Assembly: GCF_013409745.1 (NCBI RefSeq)
Contig: NZ_JACCBH010000001.1
Coordinates: 1,674,001 to 1,738,000 of the forward strand
From: Microbacterium pseudoresistens
GTDB lineage: Bacteria > Actinomycetota > Actinomycetes > Actinomycetales > Microbacteriaceae
Direction of reading: 5' to 3'
Length of the DNA stretch: 64,000 bases
Part shown: positions 9,927-17,817 of the stretch, in pieces
How the letters are laid out: each line of letters begins with the position of its first letter
How positions within the stretch are numbered: position 1 is the first letter of the stretch
Program-made: the position numbers and the translations under genes
Notes under the pieces: generated by a model
Seen by the model: only the letters and a program-made list of their open reading frames with translations
The model's database searches: none
What the model was told of the DNA's origin: nothing

Positions 9927-11147
9927 ATGAGCCACGTCACAAGAGCCGGAGGCGACGCCGCGATCGTCGGCATCGGCAGACGCGTCATCCGCCGCGGCGC
10001 CGGACAACGCCCGACTGCTCTGCAGTTGGGCGTCGGCGCGGCCGTCGACGCGCTGCGCGACGCGGGCGTCACCCGAGACCGGATCGGAGCCTTCTTCACG
10101 GGGCGTGCGCCGCAGTCGCACATGGCACTGCAGTACAACCAGGTCATGTTGTCGGAGCTGAAGATCAATCCGGAGTTCAACACCTCCGTCAGTGCGCACG
10201 GCGCCGGCGCGCTCGGCGGCATCGCCCTGGCGATGACGGCGCTTGAGAGCGGAGCCGTCGACTATGCGCTCTGCGTCACCAATGAGGCGGCCGGGATCTG
10301 GCTCGATCAGGCGCGAACGAATCCGGCGTGGGAAGCGGACCTGCAGTTCGAGGGCCCGTATGGGGTGTCCACCCCGGCTCTCTATGCGCAATTCGCCGCC
10401 CGTTATCAACATCGTTGGGGGATCCTCGCGGAGGATGCCGCGAAGCTGTGCGTCGAGAACCGCCGGTGGGCGCTGGAGCATCCCGACGCGGCGATGCGCG
10501 ATAAGGGCCCGCTCACGGTCGAGGACGTACTCGCGTCCCCGCTCATCGCATCGCCGTTCCGTCTCTTCGACTGCGCCGTGTGGTATCCGGGAGCGATCGC
10601 GACCGCTCTGGTGCTGACCCGGGCGGACATCGCCGCCGATGTCCATGCCGAACCGGTCTACATTTCCGGCCTAGGCCAGTCCACGACGCACGAGCGAGTG
10701 ACCGAACGACTCAACGCCCCCGTCGGGCCGTCGGGCGAACCGTTTGAGCTGTTTGACACCGGCGCGGCGGCCGCCGCCAAGCAGGCATACGAGAGAGCCG
10801 GCATCTCACCGAGAGACCTCGACCTCGTCGAGACCTCCGCCCCCTTCTCCTATGTCGCGCTGATGATGCTCGAGGAACTCGGAATCTGCGAGCGCGGCGG
10901 CGCAGGCAGGTTCGTCGCCGAGGGCGGGATCGACTTCGACGGCGGACTTCCGTTCAACACGAACGGCGGTTATCTCTCGTTCGGACAGGTCGCCCAAGGG
11001 CTGTACATGCTTACTGAAGCGATCGACCAGATCCGTGGGCGTGCTGCCGGACGCCAGGTGGCGGATGCTCACCGTGCTCTCATCCATTCCCACGGAGGTC
11101 CGCTCGCAAGCCATGCCGTGTGCATCATCGGGGACCAGCATGAGTGA
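9927..11147 (+). CDS. Thiolase-fold protein (SCP2/Ltp2-like) lacking thiolase catalytic residues
   Basis: This 406-aa protein has a thiolase-superfamily layout of the SCP2-thiolase/lipid-transfer type. The canonical residues are replaced. The nucleophilic Cys position (CASG in thiolases) reads SAHG, Ser89. The NxxGGxxxxGH motif reads NTNGGYLSFGQ, with the His changed to Gln. The last motif reads HSHGGPLASHAV without the usual Cys. That rules out ordinary thiolysis. In known systems, cysteine-less thiolase-fold proteins paired with a DUF35 OB-fold protein act as acyl-CoA retro-aldolases (steroid side-chain Ltp2-ChsH2). The next gene encodes exactly such a DUF35 protein, so a retro-aldol or similar C-C lyase role on an acyl-CoA is my inference. 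The substrate need not be a steroid. Confidence 0.82.
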   Translation: MSHVTRAGGDAAIVGIGRRVIRRGAGQRPTALQLGVGAAVDALRDAGVTRDRIGAFFTGRAPQSHMALQYNQVMLSELKINPEFNTSVSAHGAGALGGIALAMTALESGAVDYALCVTNEAAGIWLDQARTNPAWEADLQFEGPYGVSTPALYAQFAARYQHRWGILAEDAAKLCVENRRWALEHPDAAMRDKGPLTVEDVLASPLIASPFRLFDCAVWYPGAIATALVLTRADIAADVHAEPVYISGLGQSTTHERVTERLNAPVGPSGEPFELFDTGAAAAAKQAYERAGISPRDLDLVETSAPFSYVALMMLEELGICERGGAGRFVAEGGIDFDGGLPFNTNGGYLSFGQVAQGLYMLTEAIDQIRGRAAGRQVADAHRALIHSHGGPLASHAVCIIGDQHE

Positions 11148-11169
11148 CCCTCGCGCGACACCGAGAATC

Positions 11170-11176
11170 GAGGAGG
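11170..11176 (+). promoter_or_regulatory. Shine-Dalgarno site deciding the DUF35 start
   Basis: GAGGAGG lies 5 bases before GTG 11182. The other candidate, ATG 11140, overlaps the end of the thiolase-fold gene and has no comparable site. Confidence 0.6.
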
Positions 11177-11181
11177 AGAAC

Positions 11182-11679
11182 GTGACGAGCACCGAGACGC
11201 CCTCTCCCTGGGAGGTCTACGGGAACTGGGCCGAGGGCAAGCCCCTCGTCGTCGGCCCGTGGAGCCTGGGCCTCTACCAGCCGGCGCCCGAGTCCGTGGC
11301 CTACTGGGAGGCTGTGGAAAGGCGCGAGCTGCGTCTTCCGCGATGCGTCCGCTGCGAGACATTTCACCATCCACGCCGGCTTGTGTGCTTCTCCTGCGAC
11401 GCAGAGGAGTTCGAATGGACGCTCTCGTCCGGAAGGGCGACCGTCTACAGCTTCACGACCGTGCACCGCGATCTCAGCGGCGTTGGGGGGCCGACGCCGT
11501 ACGACGTGGGGATCGTTCGCACGGAGGAAGGAGTGCACTTGTTCACACGGTTCGTGAACCGCAGCGAGAAGGCGCTCAGAATTGATGACGCCGTCGAAGT
11601 GGACTTCGAGGAGCTTCCGATCGGTTTCGTCGTTCCCGTCTTCGTCAAGGCGAGCGTCGCTGCGGAGACGACTCGATGA
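11182..11679 (+). CDS. OB-fold zinc-ribbon protein (DUF35 family)
   Basis: The 165-aa protein has the two-part DUF35 structure. A rubredoxin-like zinc ribbon is formed by CVRC and CFSC (LPRCVRCETFHHPRRLVCFSC), followed by an OB-fold beginning FEWTLSSGRATVYSFTTVHR. These proteins are obligate partners of thiolase-fold enzymes and bind the CoA substrate or shape the active site. It follows a thiolase-fold gene lacking catalytic residues, which supports a two-protein aldolase or lyase complex. I chose GTG 11182 for its GAGGAGG site; ATG 11140 would add 14 residues. Its stop overlaps the second CoA-transferase gene by ATGA. Confidence 0.85.
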   Translation: MTSTETPSPWEVYGNWAEGKPLVVGPWSLGLYQPAPESVAYWEAVERRELRLPRCVRCETFHHPRRLVCFSCDAEEFEWTLSSGRATVYSFTTVHRDLSGVGGPTPYDVGIVRTEEGVHLFTRFVNRSEKALRIDDAVEVDFEELPIGFVVPVFVKASVAAETTR

Positions 11680-12830
11680 GCGCGGCGCTGGACGGTCTCC
11701 GTGTCCTCGACCTGTCCCGCAGCCTGACGGGCCCGCTGTGCAGCATGATGCTGGCGGATCTCGGTGCTGAGGTGATCAAGGTCGAGCTCCCGGGTATCGG
11801 AGACGATACGCGGTACTGGGGTCCTCCCTTCGTCGGTGATGCGGGACCGACCTTCCTCGCCTACAACCGCAGGAAGAAGAGCGTCGAGCTCGACCTGCGC
11901 GATGCCGGTCATCGGGAGCAGGTGCTCGAGCTCGTGCGCTCATCGGACATCCTCGTGGAGAACTTCCGCCCGGGCACCATGGCGCGGTATGGACTCTCGT
12001 ACGACGAGCTCACCAAGGTGCGGAGCGATCTGATCTACTGCTCGATCAGCGGCTTCGGCCAGACCGGCGAAGACGCGCATCGCCCGGCGATGGATCTGCT
12101 CGTGCAGGCACGGAGCGGCATCATGTCGCTCACCGGACCGATTGACGGCGGTGCCTTCAAAGCGGCGGCACCCGTTGCGGACGTCACGGCAGGACTCATC
12201 GCATCCAGCTCGATCCTCGCCAGTGTGATCGAACGACAGCGCACGGGGGCGGGTGCGTACCTCGACATCAGCATGCTGGATGCGATGTGCGTACTGCTCG
12301 GGCAACCCATTGCCGCCTATGCGATGTCGGGCAAGACGCCGCGGCGGTGGGGCAATGAGCACGCTCTCATGGCGCCCTATCAGAGCTTTGAGACCGCCGG
12401 GCGCGAGATCGTCATCGCGGTCACGAACGACAAGACGTGGGAGAGGATGTGCCGGATCCCCGATTTCGAGGACCTGGCCGATGATCCGATCCTCGCAGGT
12501 GCGCCGGGCCGCAGCGCACGCCGCGTCGAGCTCAACGCGGAGATCGCTCGCAGACTCCGCCGACGGGACCACCGATACTGGTTGGAGAAGTTCGAGGGGG
12601 TGGGTGTTCCCATCGAGTTGGTGTGGGCCGTGCCCGATCTGATCGAGTCTGATTCTCTCCGGCGGCGCGGAGCGCTCGTCGAGGTCGAGTATCCCGCGGG
12701 GTCGGGACATCGCTTCGTGGTACCGGGATCGCCGTGGTCCGCGGCCGATCCGACCCGCGATCCGGGGACGCCGCCGTCGCTCGGCGAGCACACCGAGGAA
12801 GTGCTGGGTGATCTGCCGGGGCAGCAGTGA
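11676..12830 (+). CDS. CaiB/BaiF family (class III) CoA-transferase, second copy
   Basis: This 384-aa transferase resembles the first copy at 4652-5821, with VLDLSRSLTGPLCSMMLADLGAEVIKVELPG, RRKKSVELDLRDAG, SDILVENFRPGTMARYG containing the catalytic Asp region, and SISGFGQTGEDAHRPAMDLLVQARSGIMSLTG. It closes the TRAP-thiolase-DUF35 operon, coupled to DUF35 by ATGA. Two transferases in one island suggest either that two different acids are activated or that the pathway has both an entry CoA transfer and a later CoA recycling step. Which one activates the imported substrate cannot be told from sequence. Confidence 0.9.
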   Translation: MSAALDGLRVLDLSRSLTGPLCSMMLADLGAEVIKVELPGIGDDTRYWGPPFVGDAGPTFLAYNRRKKSVELDLRDAGHREQVLELVRSSDILVENFRPGTMARYGLSYDELTKVRSDLIYCSISGFGQTGEDAHRPAMDLLVQARSGIMSLTGPIDGGAFKAAAPVADVTAGLIASSSILASVIERQRTGAGAYLDISMLDAMCVLLGQPIAAYAMSGKTPRRWGNEHALMAPYQSFETAGREIVIAVTNDKTWERMCRIPDFEDLADDPILAGAPGRSARRVELNAEIARRLRRRDHRYWLEKFEGVGVPIELVWAVPDLIESDSLRRRGALVEVEYPAGSGHRFVVPGSPWSAADPTRDPGTPPSLGEHTEEVLGDLPGQQ

Positions 12831-12927
12831 CCTCGTGAGCATCATCGTTTGATCAGATGTCCTTGAGCCAGGAGAGCTCACGCGTCGCCGTCGGTGTGCT
12901 GGACCGGGACCGAGAGGACCGGGCGGA

Positions 12928-12933
12928 TAGGCT
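12928..12933 (+). promoter_or_regulatory. -10 box of leaderless acpS promoter
   Basis: TAGGCT is followed by 6 bases and GTG 12940. It separates the acpS-alr-tsaE transcription unit from the island upstream. Confidence 0.65.
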
Positions 12934-12939
12934 GGGCCG

Positions 12940-13308
12940 GTGATCATCGGCACCGGCATCGACATCGTGGACATCCCGCGATTCGAGCGCACCATTCAGC
13001 GCACACCGCGGCTGCTCGAACGGCTCTTCGCGCCGTCTGAACGTGCGCTGCGCCTGCCGTCTCTGGCCGCCCGCTACGCCGCGAAAGAGGCGCTGATCAA
13101 GGCCCTCGGCGGATCCGACGGCGTTCATTGGACCGAGATCGAGATCACGGCCGAGCCGTCGGGCAAACCCCTGTTCGCTCTCGCCGGAACCACGGCCGAC
13201 GCCGTGCGGGATCAGGGGATCGACCGCCTGCATCTCACGATGAGCCACGACGCGGGTCTGGCCACCGCATTCGTCGTCGCAGAGAACGTCGCCGAAGGCG
13301 GGGCCTGA
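12940..13308 (+). CDS. acpS: Holo-[acyl-carrier-protein] synthase
   Basis: The enzyme transfers 4'-phosphopantetheine from CoA to acyl carrier protein, switching on fatty acid synthesis. The protein is 122 aa, standard for the trimeric AcpS type. The magnesium-binding aspartate is in IIGTGIDIVDIPRFE and the glutamate in RYAAKEALIKALGG. The GTG start sits 6 bases after TAGGCT, so the mRNA is probably leaderless. Its stop overlaps the alr start by one base (TGATG). Together with coaA upstream, this gives two CoA-linked genes in the locus. Confidence 0.95.
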   Translation: MIIGTGIDIVDIPRFERTIQRTPRLLERLFAPSERALRLPSLAARYAAKEALIKALGGSDGVHWTEIEITAEPSGKPLFALAGTTADAVRDQGIDRLHLTMSHDAGLATAFVVAENVAEGGA

Positions 13309-14429
13309 TGCCCGCCCGCGGCCGCGCCGCCGTGCGCGAGGCGACGATCGACCTCGACGCGATCGCCGACAACGTCCGCCATCTCCGCCGCCTCACCGGC
13401 GTCGACGTCATCGCCGTCGTCAAGGCCGAGGGCTACGGCCACGGCGCCGTCGACTCCGCCACCGCCGCGCTCGCCGGGGGAGCGAACCGCCTCGCGGTCG
13501 CCACCGTCGAAGAGGCGCTCGCGCTGCGCCGCGCCGGCGTCAACGCCGCGGTCCTGGCCTGGCTGCACGCGCCCGACCGCCGCTTCGACGACGCCGCTGA
13601 AGCCGGGATCGAACTCGGCATCTCCTCCTTCGAGCAGCTCGTCGCCGCGTCCGAAGCGGCATCGGGAGGCGCGCCCGTCGCCGTGCACCTCAAGGTCGAC
13701 ACGGGTCTCTCGCGCAACGGCATCGCCGCCGCCGAATGGCCGCGCGTGTTCGCCGAGGCGGCCCGGATGGAGCGCATCGGCCGCATCCGCGTCGTGGGCC
13801 TGTTCAGCCACCTCTCCAACGCGACCCGCGATGACGACATGGCGCAGCTGGCGAGCTTCGAGAACGCCGCGGCGATGGCATCCGGCGTCGGAATCGAGCC
13901 CGAGGTGCAGCATCTCGCCGCCACGGCCGCGGCGATCGACCACCCCGAGACGCGGCTGGATGCGGTGCGCATCGGGATCGGGATGTACGGGCTGTCGCCC
14001 TTCGCCGACCGATCGTCGGCCGATCTCGGCCTGCGCCCCGCGATGACCCTGCGCGGGCAGATCGCCGCCGTACGCCGCGTGCCCGCCGGCAGCGGTGTCT
14101 CGTACGACTTCACCTACCGTGCCGAGCACGAGACGACCCTGGCACTCGTGCCGCTCGGGTACGCCGACGGCGTGCCGAGGCAGGCATCCGGATCCGGCCC
14201 CGTCTCGATCGGCGGGCGCCGGTACCGCGTGGCCGGGCGCATCGCGATGGACCAGTTCCTCGTCGACGTGGGCGACGCCGAGGTCGCGGTGGGCGACGAG
14301 GTCGTACTGTTCGGCGACCCGACCCTGGGCCAGCCGTCGGCGACGGACTGGGCGGATGCCGCCGGCACCATCAATTACGAGATCGTCACGCGAATCGGGC
14401 CGCGCGTGCTGCGCAGGGCCGTCTCGTGA
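13308..14429 (+). CDS. alr: Alanine racemase
   Basis: This PLP enzyme makes D-alanine for peptidoglycan. The protein is 373 aa. The PLP-binding lysine is in VIAVVKAEGYGHG near residue 40; most Alr enzymes have KANAYGHG, so the loop is slightly divergent. The C-terminal beta-domain carries the catalytic tyrosine in the IGIGMYGLSP and DQFLVDVGD regions and the metal-free AMDQ motif. The ATG overlaps the acpS stop by one base, and alr overlaps tsaE by GTGA, giving a tight acpS-alr-tsaE operon as in related actinobacteria. Confidence 0.95.
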   Translation: MPARGRAAVREATIDLDAIADNVRHLRRLTGVDVIAVVKAEGYGHGAVDSATAALAGGANRLAVATVEEALALRRAGVNAAVLAWLHAPDRRFDDAAEAGIELGISSFEQLVAASEAASGGAPVAVHLKVDTGLSRNGIAAAEWPRVFAEAARMERIGRIRVVGLFSHLSNATRDDDMAQLASFENAAAMASGVGIEPEVQHLAATAAAIDHPETRLDAVRIGIGMYGLSPFADRSSADLGLRPAMTLRGQIAAVRRVPAGSGVSYDFTYRAEHETTLALVPLGYADGVPRQASGSGPVSIGGRRYRVAGRIAMDQFLVDVGDAEVAVGDEVVLFGDPTLGQPSATDWADAAGTINYEIVTRIGPRVLRRAVS

Positions 14430-14914
14430 GCGTGCCGGAGCGGATGCTCGGGCGCCGCGAGATCGCCACCGCCGATGCCATGGAGGCGCTGGGCCGCGAG
14501 ATCGGCGGTGGGCTCGTCGCCGGTGACCTGATCGTTCTCACCGGGCCGCTCGGCGCGGGCAAGACCACCTTCACGCGCGGGCTGGCCGACGGGCTCGGCG
14601 TGCGCGGGCCGGTGCAGAGCCCCACCTTCGTCATCGCCCGCACGCATCCTTCTCTCGTCGGCGGTGCCCCCCTCGTGCACGTCGACGCCTACCGGCTCGG
14701 TTCGGCCGTCGAGCTCGACGACCTCGACGTCGACATCGCACGCTCGGTCGTCGTGGTCGAGTGGGGGCGCGGGATGGCCGAAGACCTCGCCGACGCGTGG
14801 TGGGACATCGAGCTTGAGCGTCCCACCGGCGGCGACGACCTCGCCGATGACGATCTCGACGCCGACGCCCCGCGCATCGTGACGATCAGCCACGGCACGC
14901 GCGGCACCCGCTGA
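14426..14914 (+). CDS. tsaE: tRNA t6A synthesis ATPase TsaE
   Basis: TsaE is the ATPase that resets the TsaB-TsaD complex during threonylcarbamoyl-adenosine formation on tRNA. The 162-aa protein has the P-loop GPLGAGKTT near residues 40-48, SPTFVIART and HVDAYRLG, and the VEWG motif that marks the family. The C-terminal part is unusually acidic (GGDDLADDDLDADAPR). GTG overlaps the alr stop. tsaB, rimI and tsaD follow after a short gap with their own promoter. Confidence 0.92.
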   Translation: MSVPERMLGRREIATADAMEALGREIGGGLVAGDLIVLTGPLGAGKTTFTRGLADGLGVRGPVQSPTFVIARTHPSLVGGAPLVHVDAYRLGSAVELDDLDVDIARSVVVVEWGRGMAEDLADAWWDIELERPTGGDDLADDDLDADAPRIVTISHGTRGTR

Positions 14915-14976
14915 CCGGTCCCGGGGCCTGTCGCGCAGGCGCGGGGATTCGCGGCGGCCGTGAAGGCGGTCGCGGC

Positions 14977-14982
14977 TACCCT
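14977..14982 (+). promoter_or_regulatory. -10 box of leaderless tsaB promoter
   Basis: TACCCT is followed by 6 bases and GTG 14989. It starts the tsaB-rimI-tsaD unit within the larger cluster. Confidence 0.6.
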
Positions 14983-14988
14983 GGAGGG

Positions 14989-15612
14989 GTGATCCTGTCC
15001 GTCGACACCTCCCTCGGCACAGCCGTCGCGCTCCTTGGATCCGACGGCTCGGTCGTCGCCGATCTCGCCAGCGACGATGCCCTCGGGCACGCCGAGGCGA
15101 TCGGTGACCTGCTGCAGGGCGCGCTCGCCGCGGGCATCGGCGAGCCGATCACGCACGTCGTCGCCGGGATGGGCCCCGGTCCGTTCACCGGGCTGCGGAT
15201 CGGCATCGCGGCCGCGCGCGCATTCGCGACCGGCCGCGGCATCCCCGTCGTCGCGGTACCGAGCCACCTCGCCGCCGCCCTCACCGTGCTCGAAGCCGAC
15301 CCGCAGACGGGCCCGTTCGCGATCCTCACCGACGCGCGCCGCCGCGAAGACGCCGTCACGGTGTTCGAGGGTCTCGACGTCGACGGCATCCCGCACGTCG
15401 TGGTCGACACCGTGCTCACGCCGCGAGCGGAGGCCGACCGCCGCCTGGGCGCGCTGCGCCGCATCGAGACGCGCACTCTCTCGGCCGCGGCGCTCGCCCG
15501 CATCGGGCGCCGCGCGATCTCGGCCGGGCGGACGCTCACCGGACCCGAGCCGCTGTACCTGCGCGCACCGGATGCGACGATTCCTGGAGCGCCGGAGAAG
15601 GTGGGCGCATGA
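14989..15612 (+). CDS. tsaB: tRNA t6A synthesis protein TsaB
   Basis: TsaB is the inactive ASKHA-fold partner that scaffolds TsaD in the t6A complex. The 207-aa protein begins [20 protein letters not shown] and has the [34 protein letters not shown] segment diagnostic of TsaB. It lacks the metal-binding HxxxH of TsaD. The start follows a TACCCT box by 6 bases, and the end overlaps rimI by ATGA. Confidence 0.93.
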   Translation: MILSVDTSLGTAVALLGSDGSVVADLASDDALGHAEAIGDLLQGALAAGIGEPITHVVAGMGPGPFTGLRIGIAAARAFATGRGIPVVAVPSHLAAALTVLEADPQTGPFAILTDARRREDAVTVFEGLDVDGIPHVVVDTVLTPRAEADRRLGALRRIETRTLSAAALARIGRRAISAGRTLTGPEPLYLRAPDATIPGAPEKVGA

Positions 15613-16091
15613 TCCGGGCGGCCACCGCATCCGACCTCGATGCGATCATGGCGATCGAGCAGCGCTCCTTTCCGACCGACGCGTGGAGCGCCGAGACCAT
15701 GGCTGCCGAACTCGCCTCCGAGCACAGCCGCTACCTCGTCGACACGGAAGGCGAGGAGATCGTCGGCTACGGCGGAGTGCGAGCGCTGGGCGGACAGCCG
15801 GATGCCGACATCCAGACCATCGCGCTCGTCGAGGAGCACCGAGGATCCGGGCGCGGCCGGTCGCTGCTGCGCGCGCTGCTCGCCGAGGCCCGCGGGCGCG
15901 GCGCACGCGATGTGTTCCTCGAAGTGCGTGCAGACAACCCCGTCGCGCAGGGGCTGTACGCCTCGGAGGGATTCGCCGAGATCGGCCGCCGCGCGCGCTA
16001 CTACCAGCCCGACGACGTCGACGCCGTGATCATGAAGGCCCCCCTGTCGGCCCGGTCGTCCCTGTCGGCAGATGCGGAGGCGACGCGATGA
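15609..16091 (+). CDS. rimI: Ribosomal protein S18-type alanine N-acetyltransferase
   Basis: This 160-aa GNAT acetyltransferase carries [31 protein letters not shown] at the N-terminus and the acetyl-CoA-binding stretch [20 protein letters not shown]. RimI acetylates the N-terminus of ribosomal proteins and is routinely found between tsaB and tsaD. It overlaps both neighbours by ATGA, so all three are translationally coupled. Confidence 0.92.
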   Translation: MIRAATASDLDAIMAIEQRSFPTDAWSAETMAAELASEHSRYLVDTEGEEIVGYGGVRALGGQPDADIQTIALVEEHRGSGRGRSLLRALLAEARGRGARDVFLEVRADNPVAQGLYASEGFAEIGRRARYYQPDDVDAVIMKAPLSARSSLSADAEATR

Positions 16092-17152
16092 GCGCACCCC
16101 TCGTGCTCGGCATCGAGACGAGCTGCGACGAGACCGGTATCGGCATCGTGCGCGGCCGGCGGCTACTGAGCAACACGATCGCCTCGAGCATGGACGAGCA
16201 CGCCCGCTACGGCGGCGTCGTGCCCGAAGTCGCCGCCCGAGCGCACCTCGAAGCGCTGCAGCCGGCCATCGAACAGGCGCTCGCCGAGGCGCAGATCGAC
16301 CTGCACGACCTGGATGCCGTGGCCGTCACGAGCGGGCCGGGCCTGGCCGGGGCGCTCATGGTCGGAATCGGTGCCGCCAAGGGGCTGGCCGTCTCGCTCG
16401 GCAAGCCCCTGTATGCAGTGAACCACCTGGTGGGGCACATCGCCGCCGACCTCCTCGACGCCTCCGCACCGCCGCTGGAGTACCCGACGATCGCGCTGCT
16501 CGTAAGCGGCGGGCACACCTCGTTGCTGCACGTGCGCGACCTCACCACCGACGTCGAACTGCTCGGCGAGACCGTCGACGACGCGGCCGGAGAGGCCTTC
16601 GACAAGGTCGCGCGCATCCTCGGCCTGCCGTACCCGGGCGGGCCCGAGATCGACCGCGCCGCGGCGGACGGCGACCCCCGGGCGATCCGCTTTCCTCGCG
16701 GGCTGTCGCGCGCATCCGACCTGGAGAAGCACCGCTACGACTTCTCGTTCTCGGGGCTGAAGACCGCCGTCGCACGGTGGATCGAGCGTGCCGAGGCGAA
16801 CGGCGAGACCGTGCCGGTGGCGGATGTGGCGGCGAGCTTCCGCGAGGCCGTCGTCGATGTGCTCGTCACGAAAGCGCTGAACGCGTGCGCCGACCTCGGC
16901 GTGCCGCGGCTGCTGCTCGGCGGCGGCGTGATCGCCAACCGGCGCCTGCGCGAGGTCGCCCTGGAGCGCGCCGCGGAGGCGGGGGTGACGGTGCGCATCC
17001 CGCCGCTGTCGCTGTGCACCGACAACGGCGCCATGATCGCCGGGCTCGCCGCCGAGCTGATCGCCGCGGGGCGGGCTCCCTCGACCCTTGGGTTCGGGGC
17101 CGACTCGACGCTGCCCGTCACGCAGATCCAGGTCGACGAGGGTGCGCCGTGA
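16088..17152 (+). CDS. tsaD: tRNA t6A threonylcarbamoyltransferase TsaD
   Basis: TsaD transfers threonylcarbamoyl to A37 of ANN-decoding tRNAs. The 354-aa protein opens [17 protein letters not shown] and carries the metal-binding HxxxH as HLVGH in [32 protein letters not shown] and KTAVARW family blocks follow, and the C-terminal [15 protein letters not shown] closes the nucleotide site. ATG 16088 overlaps the rimI stop and places the conserved [14 protein letters not shown] start at the N-terminus. The next gene overlaps by GTGA. Confidence 0.96.
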   Translation: MSAPLVLGIETSCDETGIGIVRGRRLLSNTIASSMDEHARYGGVVPEVAARAHLEALQPAIEQALAEAQIDLHDLDAVAVTSGPGLAGALMVGIGAAKGLAVSLGKPLYAVNHLVGHIAADLLDASAPPLEYPTIALLVSGGHTSLLHVRDLTTDVELLGETVDDAAGEAFDKVARILGLPYPGGPEIDRAAADGDPRAIRFPRGLSRASDLEKHRYDFSFSGLKTAVARWIERAEANGETVPVADVAASFREAVVDVLVTKALNACADLGVPRLLLGGGVIANRRLREVALERAAEAGVTVRIPPLSLCTDNGAMIAGLAAELIAAGRAPSTLGFGADSTLPVTQIQVDEGAP

Positions 17153-17547
17153 GCCCGCGCGATTCGCAGCGCTACTCCAAGCTGCCCACGGGGCCGATGC
17201 CGGTCACGGTCCAGAGCGGGCCCACCGAGGGCGACGAGGGCGACAGCCTCACGCACGAGGGGTGGACGCCTGATGATGCGGTGACCGCGCCGCGTCGCGC
17301 GCGCAAGGAGCCGACGCTCGCGCCGTGGGCGCTGCTGGCCGCGATCGTCGCCCTGGTGACGTCGTTCTTCGTGGGGTGGGGGATTCCCGTCGCGATCATC
17401 GCCGTGATCGCCGCGATCATGGCCCTGCGCACGCCGTCGGAAAACCGGGCGATGGCGGTGTGGGCGCTCGTGCTCGGCGGCGTCGCGACGCTGTACAGCG
17501 CGGGCTGGCTCGTGTGGGCCGCCTACCGCTTCGGCTGGCTCGGGTAG
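17149..17547 (+). CDS. Small membrane protein, DUF4190-like
   Basis: This 132-aa protein has a hydrophilic, acidic N-terminal half of about 60 residues and two to three membrane segments at about 63-100 and 108-130 ([36 protein letters not shown], then [29 protein letters not shown], quoted in part). The layout resembles DUF4190-type proteins of actinobacteria. It is coupled to tsaD by GTGA, but nothing in it points to tRNA work. Function unknown. Confidence 0.75.
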   Translation: MSPRDSQRYSKLPTGPMPVTVQSGPTEGDEGDSLTHEGWTPDDAVTAPRRARKEPTLAPWALLAAIVALVTSFFVGWGIPVAIIAVIAAIMALRTPSENRAMAVWALVLGGVATLYSAGWLVWAAYRFGWLG

Positions 17548-17599
17548 GTCCGTCCCGCGGGTGCCGGGACCGATGACGGTGCCACGGCGCCGGACTGGA

Positions 17600-17802
17600 T
17601 GAGCCAGAGTCCGTCCCGCGCGTGCGGGGACAGATGGCTGAGTGGGGCGGTCGGGGCCGGTACGGATGGCTGAGCGAGATGACCGTTTCGGGGCGACACG
17701 CCGCGTTTCGGGCTGGAATCAGGCTGTGGCTCAGCCCTCTGTCCCGGAACTGCCGGCGGGGGTCAGCCATCTGTCCTCGTCGCCGGGGTGACACTCAGCC
17801 AT
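17600..17802. repeat. 32-bp-period palindromic array, copy 1
   Basis: ATGGCTGAG occurs at 17634 and 17666; its reverse-complement core TCAGCC(A/C)T occurs at 17731, 17763 and 17795. Every step within each orientation is exactly 32 bases. CGTTTCGGGG sits 50 bases after the first unit. The same layout recurs at 49821-50011. It lies between the 3' ends of two convergent genes and contains no reading frame I trust. Confidence 0.65.
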
Positions 17803-17817
17803 CCCTGCCCACCGGAA

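Noticed and set aside
12854-12862. CAGATGTCC just after island 1, similar to the IclR half-site
   Set aside because: It is a single half-site at a gene end, and ATGTCCAT-type strings also occur inside coding sequence (for example near 8015 and 10640), so it carries little weight.
13308-14429. Alanine racemase as a pseudogene because KAEGYGHG differs from KANAYGHG
   Set aside because: The PLP lysine and YGHG are intact and the rest of the protein is full length.
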